Positions 38,801 through 47,600 of a stretch of 64,000 bases of DNA are shown here, one piece after another. Origin of the DNA: Gavia stellata (Eukaryota; Chordata; Aves; Gaviiformes; Gaviidae); assembly GCF_030936135.1 (NCBI RefSeq), contig NC_082604.1:4037001-4101000 (forward strand), in the 5' to 3' direction. A program made the translations under genes and the position numbers. The notes beneath the pieces were generated by a model. It searched no databases, was not told the DNA's origin, and saw nothing but the letters and a program-made list of their open reading frames with translations. Positions within the stretch are counted from its first letter, which is position 1, and every line of letters begins with the position of its first letter.

Positions 38801-40362
38801 TCTGCCCTACCTCCTTTGTTTGAGACTGCAGGTCGTGCTACCAGTCCTTGCCCTCCCCTTGGTTTGAGGCTGTGGTACTGTTTGCCCTCCTTCTCTGGCA
38901 CTGAGTGCTGATGGTGTCCTCATCTCTCACTGTCTTCTGGGATTCTGGGTACTCAGTGCACTCCTGCTTTTCCATCTCTAACAGTTCACCTCTGGGGAAC
39001 GGAGGAGGTTGCGGCCTGGCTTGAGCATCTCAGTCTTTGTGAGTATAAGGATATCTTCATCCGGCATGACGTCCGGGGCTCTGAGCTCCTGCACCTCGAA
39101 CGGAGGGACCTCAAGGTACTTTCATGATCGGCTCATGAGAAATAGCCAGCTGCATCTGCATGACCTTCTGTGCTGAATGTGCTTGGAAGTGGTCTGCCCG
39201 CTGTTCATTCCACGTGCCTTGGCAAGATGAATGTTTTATTTTATCACCATTCCAGGTCACCTGATTTTTAATAGCAGGGAGGTAGAACAGCTAGTTGAGG
39301 GACCAGCTGTCCAATTCTGCCACAGCTTCCTGGAGATTTAATACAGTCCAGCACGCAGATTGCAGGTAGTGTTCTTGAGAGTCTCTGATTTTAGTGATGG
39401 AATGGAAGCTTTCACCTTCTCAGTTTCCGTACCATCTTTGCAGAACACGCTGTGATTGGGAAAATTTGGTTCTTATGTTGTAGTCACTGGACAAATAGAT
39501 CATTGCATTTCTTTGTTACAAGAAAAAAAATCATTGTGGTCTTTGATGAGGCTGCTAGATGGAGAGAATCTTTTTAAATAGTGCTTAGTAACCACGTTGC
39601 ACAATTTTGCATCTCCTCACCAGGAGATGCTTTCTCTACTGAGAAAAATTGAAAGTGGTGGCTCTTTGCATGTGCAGGAGAGTTGTATCGTTGTTCTGGT
39701 GACTTGCATATAGCAGAAAAATACTTTGTTGTAAAGTAGTGCATGGCATTTGTTGAATGCCCCTTGCTTGGATCTTCGTTTGTGATTTTGTCCGTCTTCC
39801 TGTTCTGAGGTTTGCTGTAATCTGTGTAGCTGATTCCTCTGCATGCCATCCAGCTATGGCCTGTGTTTTGTTGTGTGGTACCCAAGCGTTCGCTCATTTA
39901 TTTGATGTGACCAGTGATGGGTTGGTTCTTCCTGCATGTTTTGGCTACTAGCTTAGGTCCTTGAGATCTGTATGCTCTTTCTGTTCTCTTGCTTTGGCCT
40001 TTAACAGTCAAAGCAGTTTGCATTTCCGGCTAATGGTCTGCCATTGTTTCTCTCCATTGCTCTTTGCCTGCTTTGTGTTCATTAACCTACCATGCTCCGG
40101 TAGCTTTTTGACATGTGGTTTGAGGTTCCATGTATAACCATCAGGTTTGTAATCTGTCTGGTTGGTTTCCTCCTCTCTTTGTAACTGGCTGACTAGTTTG
40201 TAACTATTGCTTGGCCACCTGGAATTTCACCCCTGCCTTTCTCCTAAGGTAAGGTTTGCTCTTTTCTTCCAGGACCTGGGTGTGACCAAAGTGGGTCACA
40301 TGAAGAGGATATTGCACGGGATCAAGGAGCTGAGCCGCAGTACTCCTGCCAGCGAGGTTTAG
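14790..40362 (+). CDS. DGKD: Diacylglycerol kinase delta, 27 exons, N-terminus off window
   Basis: Type II diacylglycerol kinase; phosphorylates diacylglycerol to phosphatidic acid with ATP at membranes, lowering C1-dependent signalling. Joined exons: 14790-14894, 15744-15876, 16754-16860, 17416-17541, 18825-18927, 19450-19612, 21690-21798, 22577-22716, 23460-23544, 24116-24210, 24310-24409, 24564-24837, 26700-26861, 27638-27766, 28755-28851, 29755-29865, 30919-31015, 31793-31900, 32489-32602, 33010-33144, 35496-35647, 36434-36545, 36716-36808, 37173-37292, 37631-37748, 38985-39115, 40273-40362. All junctions are GT-AG and keep one frame: 3309 nt, 1102 residues plus stop. In window numbering: PH end 1-35, C1A about 48-98, C1B about 120-173, catalytic domain from about 202 with GGDGSVG at 262-268, linker about 390-640, accessory domain about 650-830, SAM about 1030-1095. 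The linker (for example the [11 protein letters not shown] stretch) and the tail separate it from the paralog DGKH. Human DGKD is about 1214 residues, so roughly 110 residues are missing on the left. Confidence 0.96.
15744..15876 (+). CDS. DGKD: DGKD exon: first part of C1A
   Basis: Residues 36-80. It begins [11 protein letters not shown] and carries the first zinc ligands of C1A (His48 of MHNWYAC, then the CNVC pair). Acceptor tttattag, donor gtaagc; ends in phase 1 inside a Val codon. Confidence 0.95.
16754..16860 (+). CDS. DGKD: DGKD exon: rest of C1A
   Basis: Residues 80-115. Contains the remaining zinc ligands CKFKAHKRC and the ATNNCKW end of the C1A domain, then [11 protein letters not shown]. 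Acceptor ctctctag, donor gtaggc; ends in phase 0. Confidence 0.95.
17416..17541 (+). CDS. DGKD: DGKD exon: most of C1B
   Basis: Residues 116-157, exactly 42 codons. Starts [14 protein letters not shown] and holds the CTVCDKTC and CLWC cysteine pairs of the second C1 domain. Donor gtgagt. Confidence 0.95.
17870..18072 (+). mobile_element. CR1 LINE 3' end, truncated
   Basis: The stretch has the familiar bird CR1 3' wording: gagatgctggaataagctg, then cccagggaagtggtggag, then gttggacttgatgatctta, and ends gattctgtgatt. It is only the last 200 bases or so, in + orientation, in the DGKD intron between the two C1B exons. No reverse transcriptase part is present, so it is a dead 5'-truncated copy. 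The left edge is approximate. Confidence 0.93.
18825..18927 (+). CDS. DGKD: DGKD exon: end of C1B and linker
   Basis: Residues 158-192. Reads [19 protein letters not shown], which closes C1B, then the linker [16 protein letters not shown]. Acceptor ttttcag, donor gtaagt; ends in phase 1. Confidence 0.95.
19450..19612 (+). CDS. DGKD: DGKD exon: start of catalytic domain
   Basis: Residues 192-246. Contains [14 protein letters not shown], the start of the DAG-kinase catalytic fold, and [17 protein letters not shown]. Acceptor cctcaacag, donor gtaagc; ends in phase 2. Confidence 0.95.
21690..21798 (+). CDS. DGKD: DGKD exon: ATP-binding glycine motif
   Basis: Residues 246-282. Carries the conserved nucleotide-binding motif GGDGSVG at 262-268 followed by [14 protein letters not shown]. 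No key residue of this motif is changed. Acceptor tctctgtag, donor gtacct. Confidence 0.96.
22577..22716 (+). CDS. DGKD: DGKD exon: catalytic domain, GTGND motif
   Basis: Residues 283-329. Contains [16 protein letters not shown], another conserved catalytic-domain motif, and the helix [18 protein letters not shown]. Acceptor aatgcag, donor gtgagt; ends in phase 2. Confidence 0.96.
23460..23544 (+). CDS. DGKD: DGKD exon: end of catalytic domain
   Basis: Residues 329-357. Reads [14 protein letters not shown] and then a Ser/Thr- and acidic-rich stretch [11 protein letters not shown] that is typical of delta and not of the eta paralog. Acceptor tttcaacag, donor gtactt; ends in phase 0. Confidence 0.94.
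24116..24210 (+). CDS. DGKD: DGKD exon: post-catalytic segment
   Basis: Residues 358-389, reading [19 protein letters not shown] and then a stretch ending HSVVISSA. Acceptor gtcatcag, donor gtgagt; ends in phase 2. The following intron is only 99 bases. Confidence 0.95.
24310..24409 (+). CDS. DGKD: DGKD exon: linker, helical segment
   Basis: Residues 389-422, reading [19 protein letters not shown] and ending [12 protein letters not shown]. Acceptor tttgtctag, donor gtaaaa; phase 2 in, phase 0 out. Confidence 0.95.
24564..24837 (+). CDS. DGKD: DGKD exon: long acidic and Ser-rich linker
   Basis: Residues 423-514, the longest exon here (274 nt). Starts [15 protein letters not shown], passes a Pro/Ser/acidic low-complexity part ([15 protein letters not shown]), and ends in the conserved [17 protein letters not shown] helix. 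It links the split catalytic and accessory halves typical of type II DGKs. Acceptor ccttgtag, donor gtaacc. Confidence 0.95.
26700..26861 (+). CDS. DGKD: DGKD exon: interdomain linker
   Basis: Residues 514-568. Reads [18 protein letters not shown] and a Ser-rich, weakly conserved tail ending GRSQRK. Acceptor ccttacag, donor gtactg; phase 1 in and out. Confidence 0.93.
27638..27766 (+). CDS. DGKD: DGKD exon: Ser-rich linker
   Basis: Residues 568-611. Contains [15 protein letters not shown] and LNTKILYP. Acceptor gttttacag, donor gtaagt; phase 1 in and out. Confidence 0.94.
28755..28851 (+). CDS. DGKD: DGKD exon: linker before accessory domain
   Basis: Residues 611-643. Reads [19 protein letters not shown] and ends with the DPFNSEPEN stretch. 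Acceptor cctacag, donor gtgagt; ends in phase 2. Confidence 0.94.
29755..29865 (+). CDS. DGKD: DGKD exon: start of accessory domain
   Basis: Residues 643-680. Contains [19 protein letters not shown], the conserved opening of the DAG-kinase accessory domain. Acceptor tttggcag, donor gtgggt; ends in phase 2. Confidence 0.96.
30334..30635 (-). mobile_element. CR1 LINE 3' end, truncated, antisense
   Basis: Reverse complement of a bird CR1 3' end. On the + strand it begins atcatagaatcactaggac, goes through gatcatcaagtccaacc and gggcagcctgttccagtgtg, and fades near 30635. It is about 300 bases long, in the DGKD intron upstream of 30919. It shares the wording gatcttacaggtctttt with the copy at 17870-18072, so the two look like the same subfamily in opposite orientation. 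Confidence 0.93.
30919..31015 (+). CDS. DGKD: DGKD exon: accessory domain
   Basis: Residues 680-712, containing [18 protein letters not shown] and [10 protein letters not shown]. Acceptor accctcag, donor gtgaga; phase 2 in, phase 0 out. Confidence 0.96.
31793..31900 (+). CDS. DGKD: DGKD exon: accessory domain
   Basis: Residues 713-748, 36 whole codons. Contains [18 protein letters not shown] and [10 protein letters not shown], hallmarks of the accessory domain. Acceptor ctgtgtag, donor gtgagt. Confidence 0.96.
32489..32602 (+). CDS. DGKD: DGKD exon: accessory domain
   Basis: Residues 749-786, 38 whole codons, reading [19 protein letters not shown] and ending LQHHRIAQ. Acceptor tggctag, donor gtatca. 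Confidence 0.96.
33010..33144 (+). CDS. DGKD: DGKD exon: end of accessory domain
   Basis: Residues 787-831, 45 whole codons. Contains [16 protein letters not shown] and [12 protein letters not shown]. Acceptor cctgcag, donor gtaaga. Confidence 0.96.
35496..35647 (+). CDS. DGKD: DGKD exon: C-terminal region
   Basis: Residues 832-882. Starts [17 protein letters not shown] and ends [13 protein letters not shown]. Acceptor gtttttag, donor gtggga; ends in phase 2. The intron before it (33145-35495) is the largest DGKD intron fully inside the window. Confidence 0.95.
36434..36545 (+). CDS. DGKD: DGKD exon: C-terminal region
   Basis: Residues 882-919, containing [19 protein letters not shown] and [13 protein letters not shown]. 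Acceptor ctctttag, donor gtactt; ends in phase 0. Confidence 0.95.
36716..36808 (+). CDS. DGKD: DGKD exon: C-terminal region
   Basis: Residues 920-950, 31 whole codons. Starts [17 protein letters not shown] and ends LLLAGKMAL. Acceptor ccctgcag, donor gtaaga. Confidence 0.95.
37173..37292 (+). CDS. DGKD: DGKD exon: C-terminal region
   Basis: Residues 951-990, 40 whole codons. Reads [18 protein letters not shown] and ends LMEPCDEE. Acceptor ctgatccag, donor gtgagg. Confidence 0.95.
37631..37748 (+). CDS. DGKD: DGKD exon: basic stretch before SAM
   Basis: Residues 991-1030. Contains [20 protein letters not shown], a strongly basic segment just before the SAM domain. Acceptor ttcttacag, donor gtacca; ends in phase 1. 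If this donor is skipped the frame stays open to a stop ending at 37906, giving a SAM-less end. Confidence 0.94.
38985..39115 (+). CDS. DGKD: DGKD exon: SAM domain, first part
   Basis: Residues 1030-1073. Begins [18 protein letters not shown] and ends HLERRDLK, the first helices of the SAM domain. In DGK delta the SAM domain is known to self-polymerise. Acceptor ctaacag, donor gtactt; phase 1 in, phase 0 out. Confidence 0.96.
40273..40362 (+). CDS. DGKD: DGKD last coding exon: end of SAM and C-terminus
   Basis: Residues 1074-1102 and a TAG stop. Reads [14 protein letters not shown] and [26 protein letters not shown] is the delta wording rather than eta. The protein ends Ser-Glu-Val, which fits a class I PDZ-ligand pattern. 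Acceptor tcttccag. Confidence 0.96.
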   Translation, partial: DLGVTKVGHMKRILHGIKELSRSTPASEV

Positions 40363-43300
40363 CCTCTGTTTTCACAGCCTGTGTCTACCATTCCCCCTAA
40401 CTGCACAGCAGTCACCTCACAGAGCAGATGTGCTCACGACTGACTCTACTGAACAGCCAAACTGTAGCTGTTCAGAGCTCATATCAACCAAGCATGGTGC
40501 TACCTTTTTTCCTGTGGGGTACGGCTTCATCCAGTCGAGAGGCACCTTATCTGCGGTCAGGCAGAGCCTCCTGGAAGAAAACTCACTTGCTGTTTGAAGA
40601 ACCATGTCCTCTGACATGGGAAGTTGTGGTTCCGGTGGCAGTGCAGGACTCCTGAGAAGTGCAACACAGCTACCTTTACTGGATAACTTCATCACACTAG
40701 AATTATTCAGGGCAAAAGATATATTGGCCAGTCTTAGTTCAGGAGCATCTGACAGTCTTTTCAGACCCAAAACTTTCCCAATCATCTGTCTGTCACACTT
40801 GTATCTTAGAGCATTTAAGTGGGACAAAGCTTGTCCTTGTTTCTTACTAATCTCTTTTTAATGCACCTGTAGTTGCATGTGATTTGCGTCAGAAATTCAA
40901 AGCCAGTACAGACCTCTTGCCGACGAATACCCAGTGATTCTCACTCACTTATGCCTTGCAACAAACAATGCATGTGGTTCAAACAGCAGTTTGCACTAGC
41001 TGCAGGGTCTTCTGCAGGGCCTGGCTCTCCTCTTCCAGCCAGTGGCAATGGTACAACCTTTAGGTTTTCAGGCATCGCAAAGAATTGTTCAGAAATTCCT
41101 GGCAGTAAGAAAAGACAAAATTGTGGAGAGCCAAAAGATTACAGGAGAGCAGCTCTGACATTCTCCCTTCTGAATTCATCTTCAGGAGACCAGATGAAAG
41201 GGAGAGGAATGCTAACTAGCTGTTTGGGCTGTGCGAGAGATGTAATGTAATGGAGTGAGATACGGAACAATTTGCTCTGTCTTGGTGGGGGGAGCATCAT
41301 GACTGGCAACGGCCAGGAGCAGCTTCCTGCCCATTTAGTGCCACCTTCGTGGCCACAGACAACAGAGCAGTTTCTTTACTTCAACTTGCAGTGCAGAAAA
41401 CTATTTCTGTCACAAAAGATACAATTCATCTGTAGTACTTGCATCTTTTCACCTGTCTTGGTTCTAGTGGCTTTTCCACCTTGCTTCTCTCTCTTGCTGC
41501 CTTGCTCCTTCACTCCAAGGTGGGTACCAAAAGATTAGGGTGGCTCAGTCCTCCTGGGTTGTACCCCTGAGAGAGATACCATGTGCTGTCAAACATCAGG
41601 GCTCCTGTAAGAGCACTGAGGGAAGGAGGGTTGTTACTGAGCAGATGAGCATCGTAATGAAAACTGGAGTATGTTGGCAAATTGCCTTTGGTACCACCAG
41701 CAGTGGAGCATGGAGAAATTAGTGCCTCTGAATCAGAGTTCCTAGATGGCCTTCAAATTTCCACTGTATTGCCTGACCCCAGTCGAGTGACTGTTAAAGC
41801 CCGAAGACCAGCATGCATAGTTACGTTGCCACGTTTATCACTGCAAAGGGAATTCGGGAACATTCAGTGCTGTAAAGCTGGAGAGACAGCAGGAGTTTTT
41901 AATTACTTTCTCATTTTGTATGTATTTATTTCTTTCATTATTACAGAGTGGCACCTGTCTGGCTATGGCTGCAGACAGAAAAATGGCCAGATACACAGTG
42001 GCATAAAAGATAATTTCCTGAGGACATTGTTCTTCTTTGTTATTTGTAAGGATTTTATCAAATTGACATCATCTCTCTAGTCCAACAACAAGCAGTCAAG
42101 TTATTTTATGTAAAGACTTGTCAGCTTAAAAAGGTTATGGGCTGATTTCATGCTGGGCAAACGCCATTGTGTTCTTTAAGATTTCACCAAGGATTATTCT
42201 GACTCTCCCTATCTGTTTTTAACTAGTTGTCATTCACCACACATCTCCTCTCAGCCTAGCGAGTGACAGGGCTTACTCATGAGAAGTTAACAGGAGACTA
42301 AACACGCTTAATCCAGCTAGCAAAATTTCTCATATAAATACTGTGGGGACTGAGCAAGAAATATGTTCAGCTTTGCCTTGACTTTGTTTCTCCTATCTGT
42401 ACATTGGCAATTGCTTCCATAGCCGTATTTTTTCTTTATCAGTACAGCCCCCCCTTGCTGTATTGAATTACTGAGGTATCAGATGAGTAAGAATTGCAGA
42501 CATAATGTATTTTTCCACTTGCGTTTTGAGGCACAGAGCAGCATCTGCATGAGAATGAGGAGAAACTTCTACTAAGGACACCTCCAGGATGCAGCTGTCC
42601 TTGCTGGTGACAGTGAGGTGCAGCCTGCTGCCTGTCCCCAGGAGTGTGCATGGTTAGGACATTTGTGTGCCTGCCCCCGAGAGCGCAGACTGGAGCACAA
42701 GGCAGGTGATAACTCTGGAGAAGAGGCGAGATCTGTGTTTTTCCCTGTATGTGGTGAAGGAGCTGTTCCTGCTGTGAAGTTTCGCCAGGCAACCTCATGG
42801 TTAAATGTGCATAAACAATATGCACTTCCCTTGCATAATTCCTGGGAGATTACATTCTTGCCTCAATGGAAACAGCTCCTCTCTACTCTTCCTGCTCAGA
42901 GGAACAGGGGAATCCAAAGAATTTATAGATTCAGGCATGTTCCTTAATTCTTGCCATATCTGTAGAGGCCCAATGGCCATTAGCCATCTGCTGTGAGTGA
43001 TGATGCCTGCACAGACCAATCTTCATTTCTTTTATGATCTGTCGTGTTGATGGGTTCAGATCCTTTTTGTGTATGCGCACACTTTATCAAAGGGTTCATA
43101 GCCAGTATATTCCTGTCTGTTGCATACCAGAGGCGGAGAGGGAGTTCTGCCTTCTTTTAAGAGCTAGAAAATGGAATCCACATTTAACCTGCGTGCCTTT
43201 AAATATGTATTAAGGTTTATATCTAACAAAAAGGTTGTAGCTCTGTGTGTCTCACTGGGAATAATGCAGATTTCTATTGCAGAGATTTTGTGAATAGATG

Positions 43301-44480
43301 GGGACAATTTATGTCAAATGTCAGTGAGAGCTATCTGCAAAGTTGGGAGCCAGGCTGAACTTCTGGCTACATTATTCTGAGTTCCTCTTCTGGCATCCGA
43401 TAAGTTTTTGTGGGAGAGAAACTCAGAAAAGAAAACCAGACAGTAAAAAAATCTGCTGCTTTGCCAAAAAAGAGACGCTCCTGCAGTCTCAGGTAAAACA
43501 CCAGCTTGAGAGAAGCTAGAACTGCACATATCGCGCGTATGTTTAGTCTCTTAAAAAATGCCACTCATGTGAAAGCTGTGCAGCACCTTCTATTTATCAT
43601 CCCTCAGCCTTGGCAGTGGTGCTGGGGCAGCGTCTGCAGTGAGCTGGGCATACGGTTTCTTCTGCTAGGAAGAGGTTTCAGTACGTTATCTCACATTCTG
43701 GCACTGCCCTGGATGTTTAGCTTTAATGGCACATTCTGGGGAATAACGTACCCTGTGCTATGACGTTTTGGTTCAGTAGGAGTGCATGCAATGGAGACTC
43801 GAGGGGTGTTTGGCCCGTGAAGCAGCTATCAGCAGCGTCCTGCTCTGGGCTACCTTTGGGAGGGCTGTTAGTGCTAATACAGTCTTTCTGGTTTCGCTTG
43901 TGGGATCTTAGTGCTTGAGAGCACGCGTCCCCCGCTGCGGCAGGAGCCGGCTCTTTGCAGCAGAGGGGAACTGTGCCGCTTGATGCCCGGAGGTGCTAGC
44001 CTGGCCGGGCCGCACAAGAGCCGGGCACCTGGGAGCCTTCAGCTCTGCCGAGGCCTTCAGTGCTAGTCCTGGGAATGTTTCTGCACCCATATCGTATGGA
44101 AAGCTTTGTTCGTTGTTTTAGTATTATTTAAAAATGTGCATACTATCTATGTGATTTAAAAAAAGACTGTTTACACAAAATATTTTGTATCTTAAGATGT
44201 GTGTACTGTAAAAAGAAAAAAAAAGGAAAGAATGAAAAATGATGTTTTTCTACAACTGTCAGCAGTGACTGCATGTCTATATCATCGTCCACCAACCGTT
44301 GTTCCTCAGGGGTTTCCCCGCCATTCCTGTGATCCTGTCAAAAGCATAGGGAAGCAAGTGAATCCCTGTACAGTCTTGGGAAGAAGGTTTTGTGCCTTAA
44401 GAATGGGACCTGCTTCCCTCCTATTTATTGCGTTAATTTATACAGTGATTACCATGGAAATGTCTCTTGTATTTTTTTTT

Positions 44481-44529
44481 TGTACATAGTTTACTGTTGG
44501 TTGCTGTAAATAAGTTTTTCTTGTATATA
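44481..44529 (+). promoter_or_regulatory. DGKD: Cluster of three Pumilio-type elements
   Basis: Three separate matches to the Pumilio recognition pattern TGTANATA lie in sense orientation within 49 bases: TGTACATA at 44481-44488, TGTAAATA at 44505-44512 and TGTATATA at 44522-44529. They are about 100-150 bases upstream of the poly(A) signal in the DGKD 3' UTR. The matches are direct; binding by PUM1/PUM2 is inferred. Confidence 0.65.
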
Positions 44530-44622
44530 AAGTAAACATGTTTCTGAGCTTCCAGTAAAGATTCTCTGTTACTGATTTCATTGTGTGAGAGGGCCGCAGT
44601 GCCCATCTGGTGGGAACCAGCT

Positions 44623-44628
44623 AATAAA
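44623..44628 (+). terminator. DGKD: DGKD poly(A) signal AATAAA
   Basis: Canonical AATAAA followed by a GT-rich stretch (tctgtgctgtg). Weaker AGTAAA variants lie upstream at 44531-44536 and 44554-44559 and could give slightly shorter transcripts. Confidence 0.8.
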
Positions 44629-44645
44629 AATCTGTGCTGTGATAA

Positions 44646-47600
44646 AATGGCTTTATCCTGAGTTGCATCAGAAGTTCAGAGCTGCTCCTTACAGAGGAGT
44701 GAAATGGTTAATGTGATTGTTGTAGATTAGTTTTGTAGCATTTCTTTGCCTTGGTTTAATTGGCATGGAGTAGAAGACGTCGTGTAGTTTATTTTTTATT
44801 AGCTATATCTCTGCAGTGAGCAAAAGAAGAGATGTTTGAAAAATGGTCGTTCTACTGCTGCTCATCCTGATCATAGCTCCACTGTCTGCAAACCCACAGC
44901 TAGATGGGAAGACACTCTCAGAACCTCAGCAGGGTATTTGTTAGTTACCTCCATGTGCTTGTAGACCTCTCATCGGGTGGTGTGACTACATCTTCCTGGT
45001 CATGGTGGTGCAGTGCCCTGATGAGAGGGGAACACTTGTTTCTCTACTCTGCTTCGGCCTCTGTGCATTCAATTTATTGCAGGCAATATAAACGGTAACT
45101 GGAATAAGTGAAAGTGCATTTACAAAATGTGGGAGAAATTAATTTTCTCATGGAATGTAGAAACTGACTGCCTTAAAATGACACCTGTAAAATCAATACT
45201 AAAAGATTTGGAGATCTTTGGGTGAGCAGTCCGTGGATCAGATTGTGATGAGCTTTCTCTTCTATTTGTAGAGATTGATGTGTTTGTAAGATGCTGACAA
45301 GAAACTTTCAGCAGATTAATTTAAACTGAGAGGATGGTCGTAGAGTTCCATAGTACTGCTGCAAAGTAAATGGAAAGTAACTTATAATGGTCATGAATAT
45401 TTTCTGTGTGAAAAAGACCTTTGTACTTGATAGTTAAACTGAAGGAATTACTTTGTGTGGAGGGAATAGTTTCTGTGACAGGAACATAAGCAACCATAGT
45501 AATGTTGTATACTGTTGCAAGATGAAAATGGTAAAATTGATCATTAAAGTGTTAGTTACCTAGTCCTAGTAATAAGGAGAAAAGAAAAATTATTGCATTT
45601 GCTCACACACGCACCGAGTGTCAGGCTCTGCATTAAGTAGCGCTACCGAAAACATGCAAAGAAAGCAGCAGCAGAGAGACGGAAGATACACTTACTCCTC
45701 TGATACAGGTAATTCGTTTTGGTCTTTTTTTCATTTATGTGGCAGAAGCCAATAGCAAGAAACTCTTTGCCCCACTCAGTGTATCATTACTGGGTTATCA
45801 GACCTCCTGCTGCGGGCTGCCATCCTCTTGGATTGATTGATAACCACTTAATGGGTCTTGGGAGGGTGGCGTGGGTTGGGAGGAGGTGTGCTGTAAAGAT
45901 TTTGAAGTACCAGTGAGTTTGGTTTTTTTAAAATGTATTCTGCTGCTATTTCCCTTGCCCTAAGTGTTGTTGGGTTGGGGGTTTTTATGTGTTTGGTTTT
46001 TTTAATACAGTGTAAAGCGTCAGGAGACTTGAGGAGAAGTCAGGGAGGTCTGCTCCCACTGAATGGGCAGCACTGCAAATGAACAGGTTTGGAAGCAGCC
46101 CTGTCATTCCTTGCCTGTAAAACAGCTTCAGACTCATAAGGTAAATTCCTTGTTTGGCTGCTGTGTGCCGGGTTGGGATGAGTAACTGTGCACCCACAAG
46201 CTGGGCCATGAGTGGCTTGAGGTGTTTAATTCTCATGTGGGCAGAATGAAAAGGTTCAAGACTGCAGAAGGTGACATTTCATGTTAATAACAGCTAAAAG
46301 ATGCATGGCAGTTCTCCAGCAACTTCTGCCTGAAGAGTTCCAGCATTTTGCTGGCTTACCAAATGACCTGGAAGGTACTAAGTATTTGTCTTCTCAAGAA
46401 AGGAGGAGGTGGGGGAGTTTGTATATGACCTAAAAGACACACCACTTCTGTTGACTTCAGGGTAAAATACCAGTCAGTTGTAGCCTATGGCTTTTCCTCA
46501 GGGGAGCAGGGAAGGGGGCGGCTTCAGGCGTCTTATCCTTCCTTATGAGCAGGTTGGCTGATGGGCTGCGCTGCCAACAGGAGGAGTTGGAGCAAGTGAT
46601 AGGTCTTCCTTTTGTTAAAGGCTTTGCTCAGCTGCAGCCTCAGGAGGGTGTGAGCAGATACCAACCAGGGAAATGACAGGCTAGGAGGGGCTGTCATGGG
46701 AGCAGCTTGCTCCGTGCACAGGTTGTCAAATTCTTTTTGCTCCCAGGCTGCAAACTGGATTCACAGCAGCACTTCCCAGCAGCCTGCCGAGGACGTGCTC
46801 TGAGCTGCCTCCCTACACGTAGGCTCTCCACAGAGAGGTGTTTCTGCTTTCCTGGCAGCGTCTTCCTGTGCTCACGTGTGAGCTGTGCAAAACCTTGGCC
46901 TCCAAGGAGCTTTTATTTTTAGAAGAGGAGCCCAAGGAAACTAATATTTCAGCTTGGTTTCCTAGGGAAGCAAGAGTGGTCTGATTTGTCTGGTGCTGTG
47001 TCTATCAGCCTGGTTTTCCTCTTTTAATGCCTGTTTGGAACTTACTGTCTCATTTCAGATGGTTCATGGGGAGAGACGGCTCACAGAACATTACATTTCT
47101 ACAATTCTTGCAAGAAATCAGTACTCAGGGTGAGAGGGAGACCTTGGTAGTGCTCTTTAGCAGGGAGAGGCTCCAGTGTGCATGTAGGAAGTAGGTCTTT
47201 GTGCTTTGATTGCTCAGTGAGTTATTCAGATTTGGGCTTGTTACAAATTAAAAGCTGTTATGGTGAAGTAGGAAGAACTGATGGCTGCAACACAGGATTG
47301 ATTGCTGAAGAGCTGTGATTTTGAGGCCTTGTAGCTTTGCCCCCTCAGTTCCCCCCTCTATCAAAATTTACATCTGTCTACAATTTATTTAATTTATGGA
47401 AAATTACATTTTAAATTACAATTTCAATTTGGAAAAATTTGAGAGGAGTCATTCAGCACTCCTGGCTAAGAAGCTAAAGGCTGAGAACACATTTGAGAGT
47501 TTTCCAGAAGCTTTCCTGTAGAAGAGGCAAAACCAAAGCATTTGGCTTTTTTATACACCGGGGAACCAAGAAGAACAAAGTCTGCAGTCTGGTGTGCTCT

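Larger units (their letters stand above)
14895..40272 (+). other. DGKD: DGKD introns, contents
   Basis: The 26 introns inside the window range from 99 bases (24211-24309) to 2351 bases (33145-35495). Others above 1 kb are 17542-18824 (with a CR1), 19613-21689, 24838-26699, 29866-30918 (with an antisense CR1), 37749-38984 and 39116-40272. Apart from the CR1 copies I see only simple runs, such as A at 20960-20973 and T near 35025-35037, and a small tandem repeat near 18138-18187 built on aataatagcaatt followed by cccttccc. No nested gene or RNA gene was recognised in them. Confidence 0.7.
40363..44645 (+). other. DGKD: DGKD 3' UTR
   Basis: About 4.3 kb between the DGKD stop and a good poly(A) signal, with no intron needed and no recognisable coding sequence. 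Most is AT-leaning, with an ATTTA-containing stretch near 41920-41940. A GC-rich, CpG-containing block lies at about 43909-44040. The last 170 bases hold a dense set of regulatory-looking motifs (see separate entries). The exact cleavage site is inferred. Confidence 0.75.

Noticed and set aside
14790-40362. Assignment as DGKH, the close paralog
   Set aside because: The linker between catalytic and accessory domains, the segment around 23500-24200 and the [13 protein letters not shown] tail match DGK delta, not eta.
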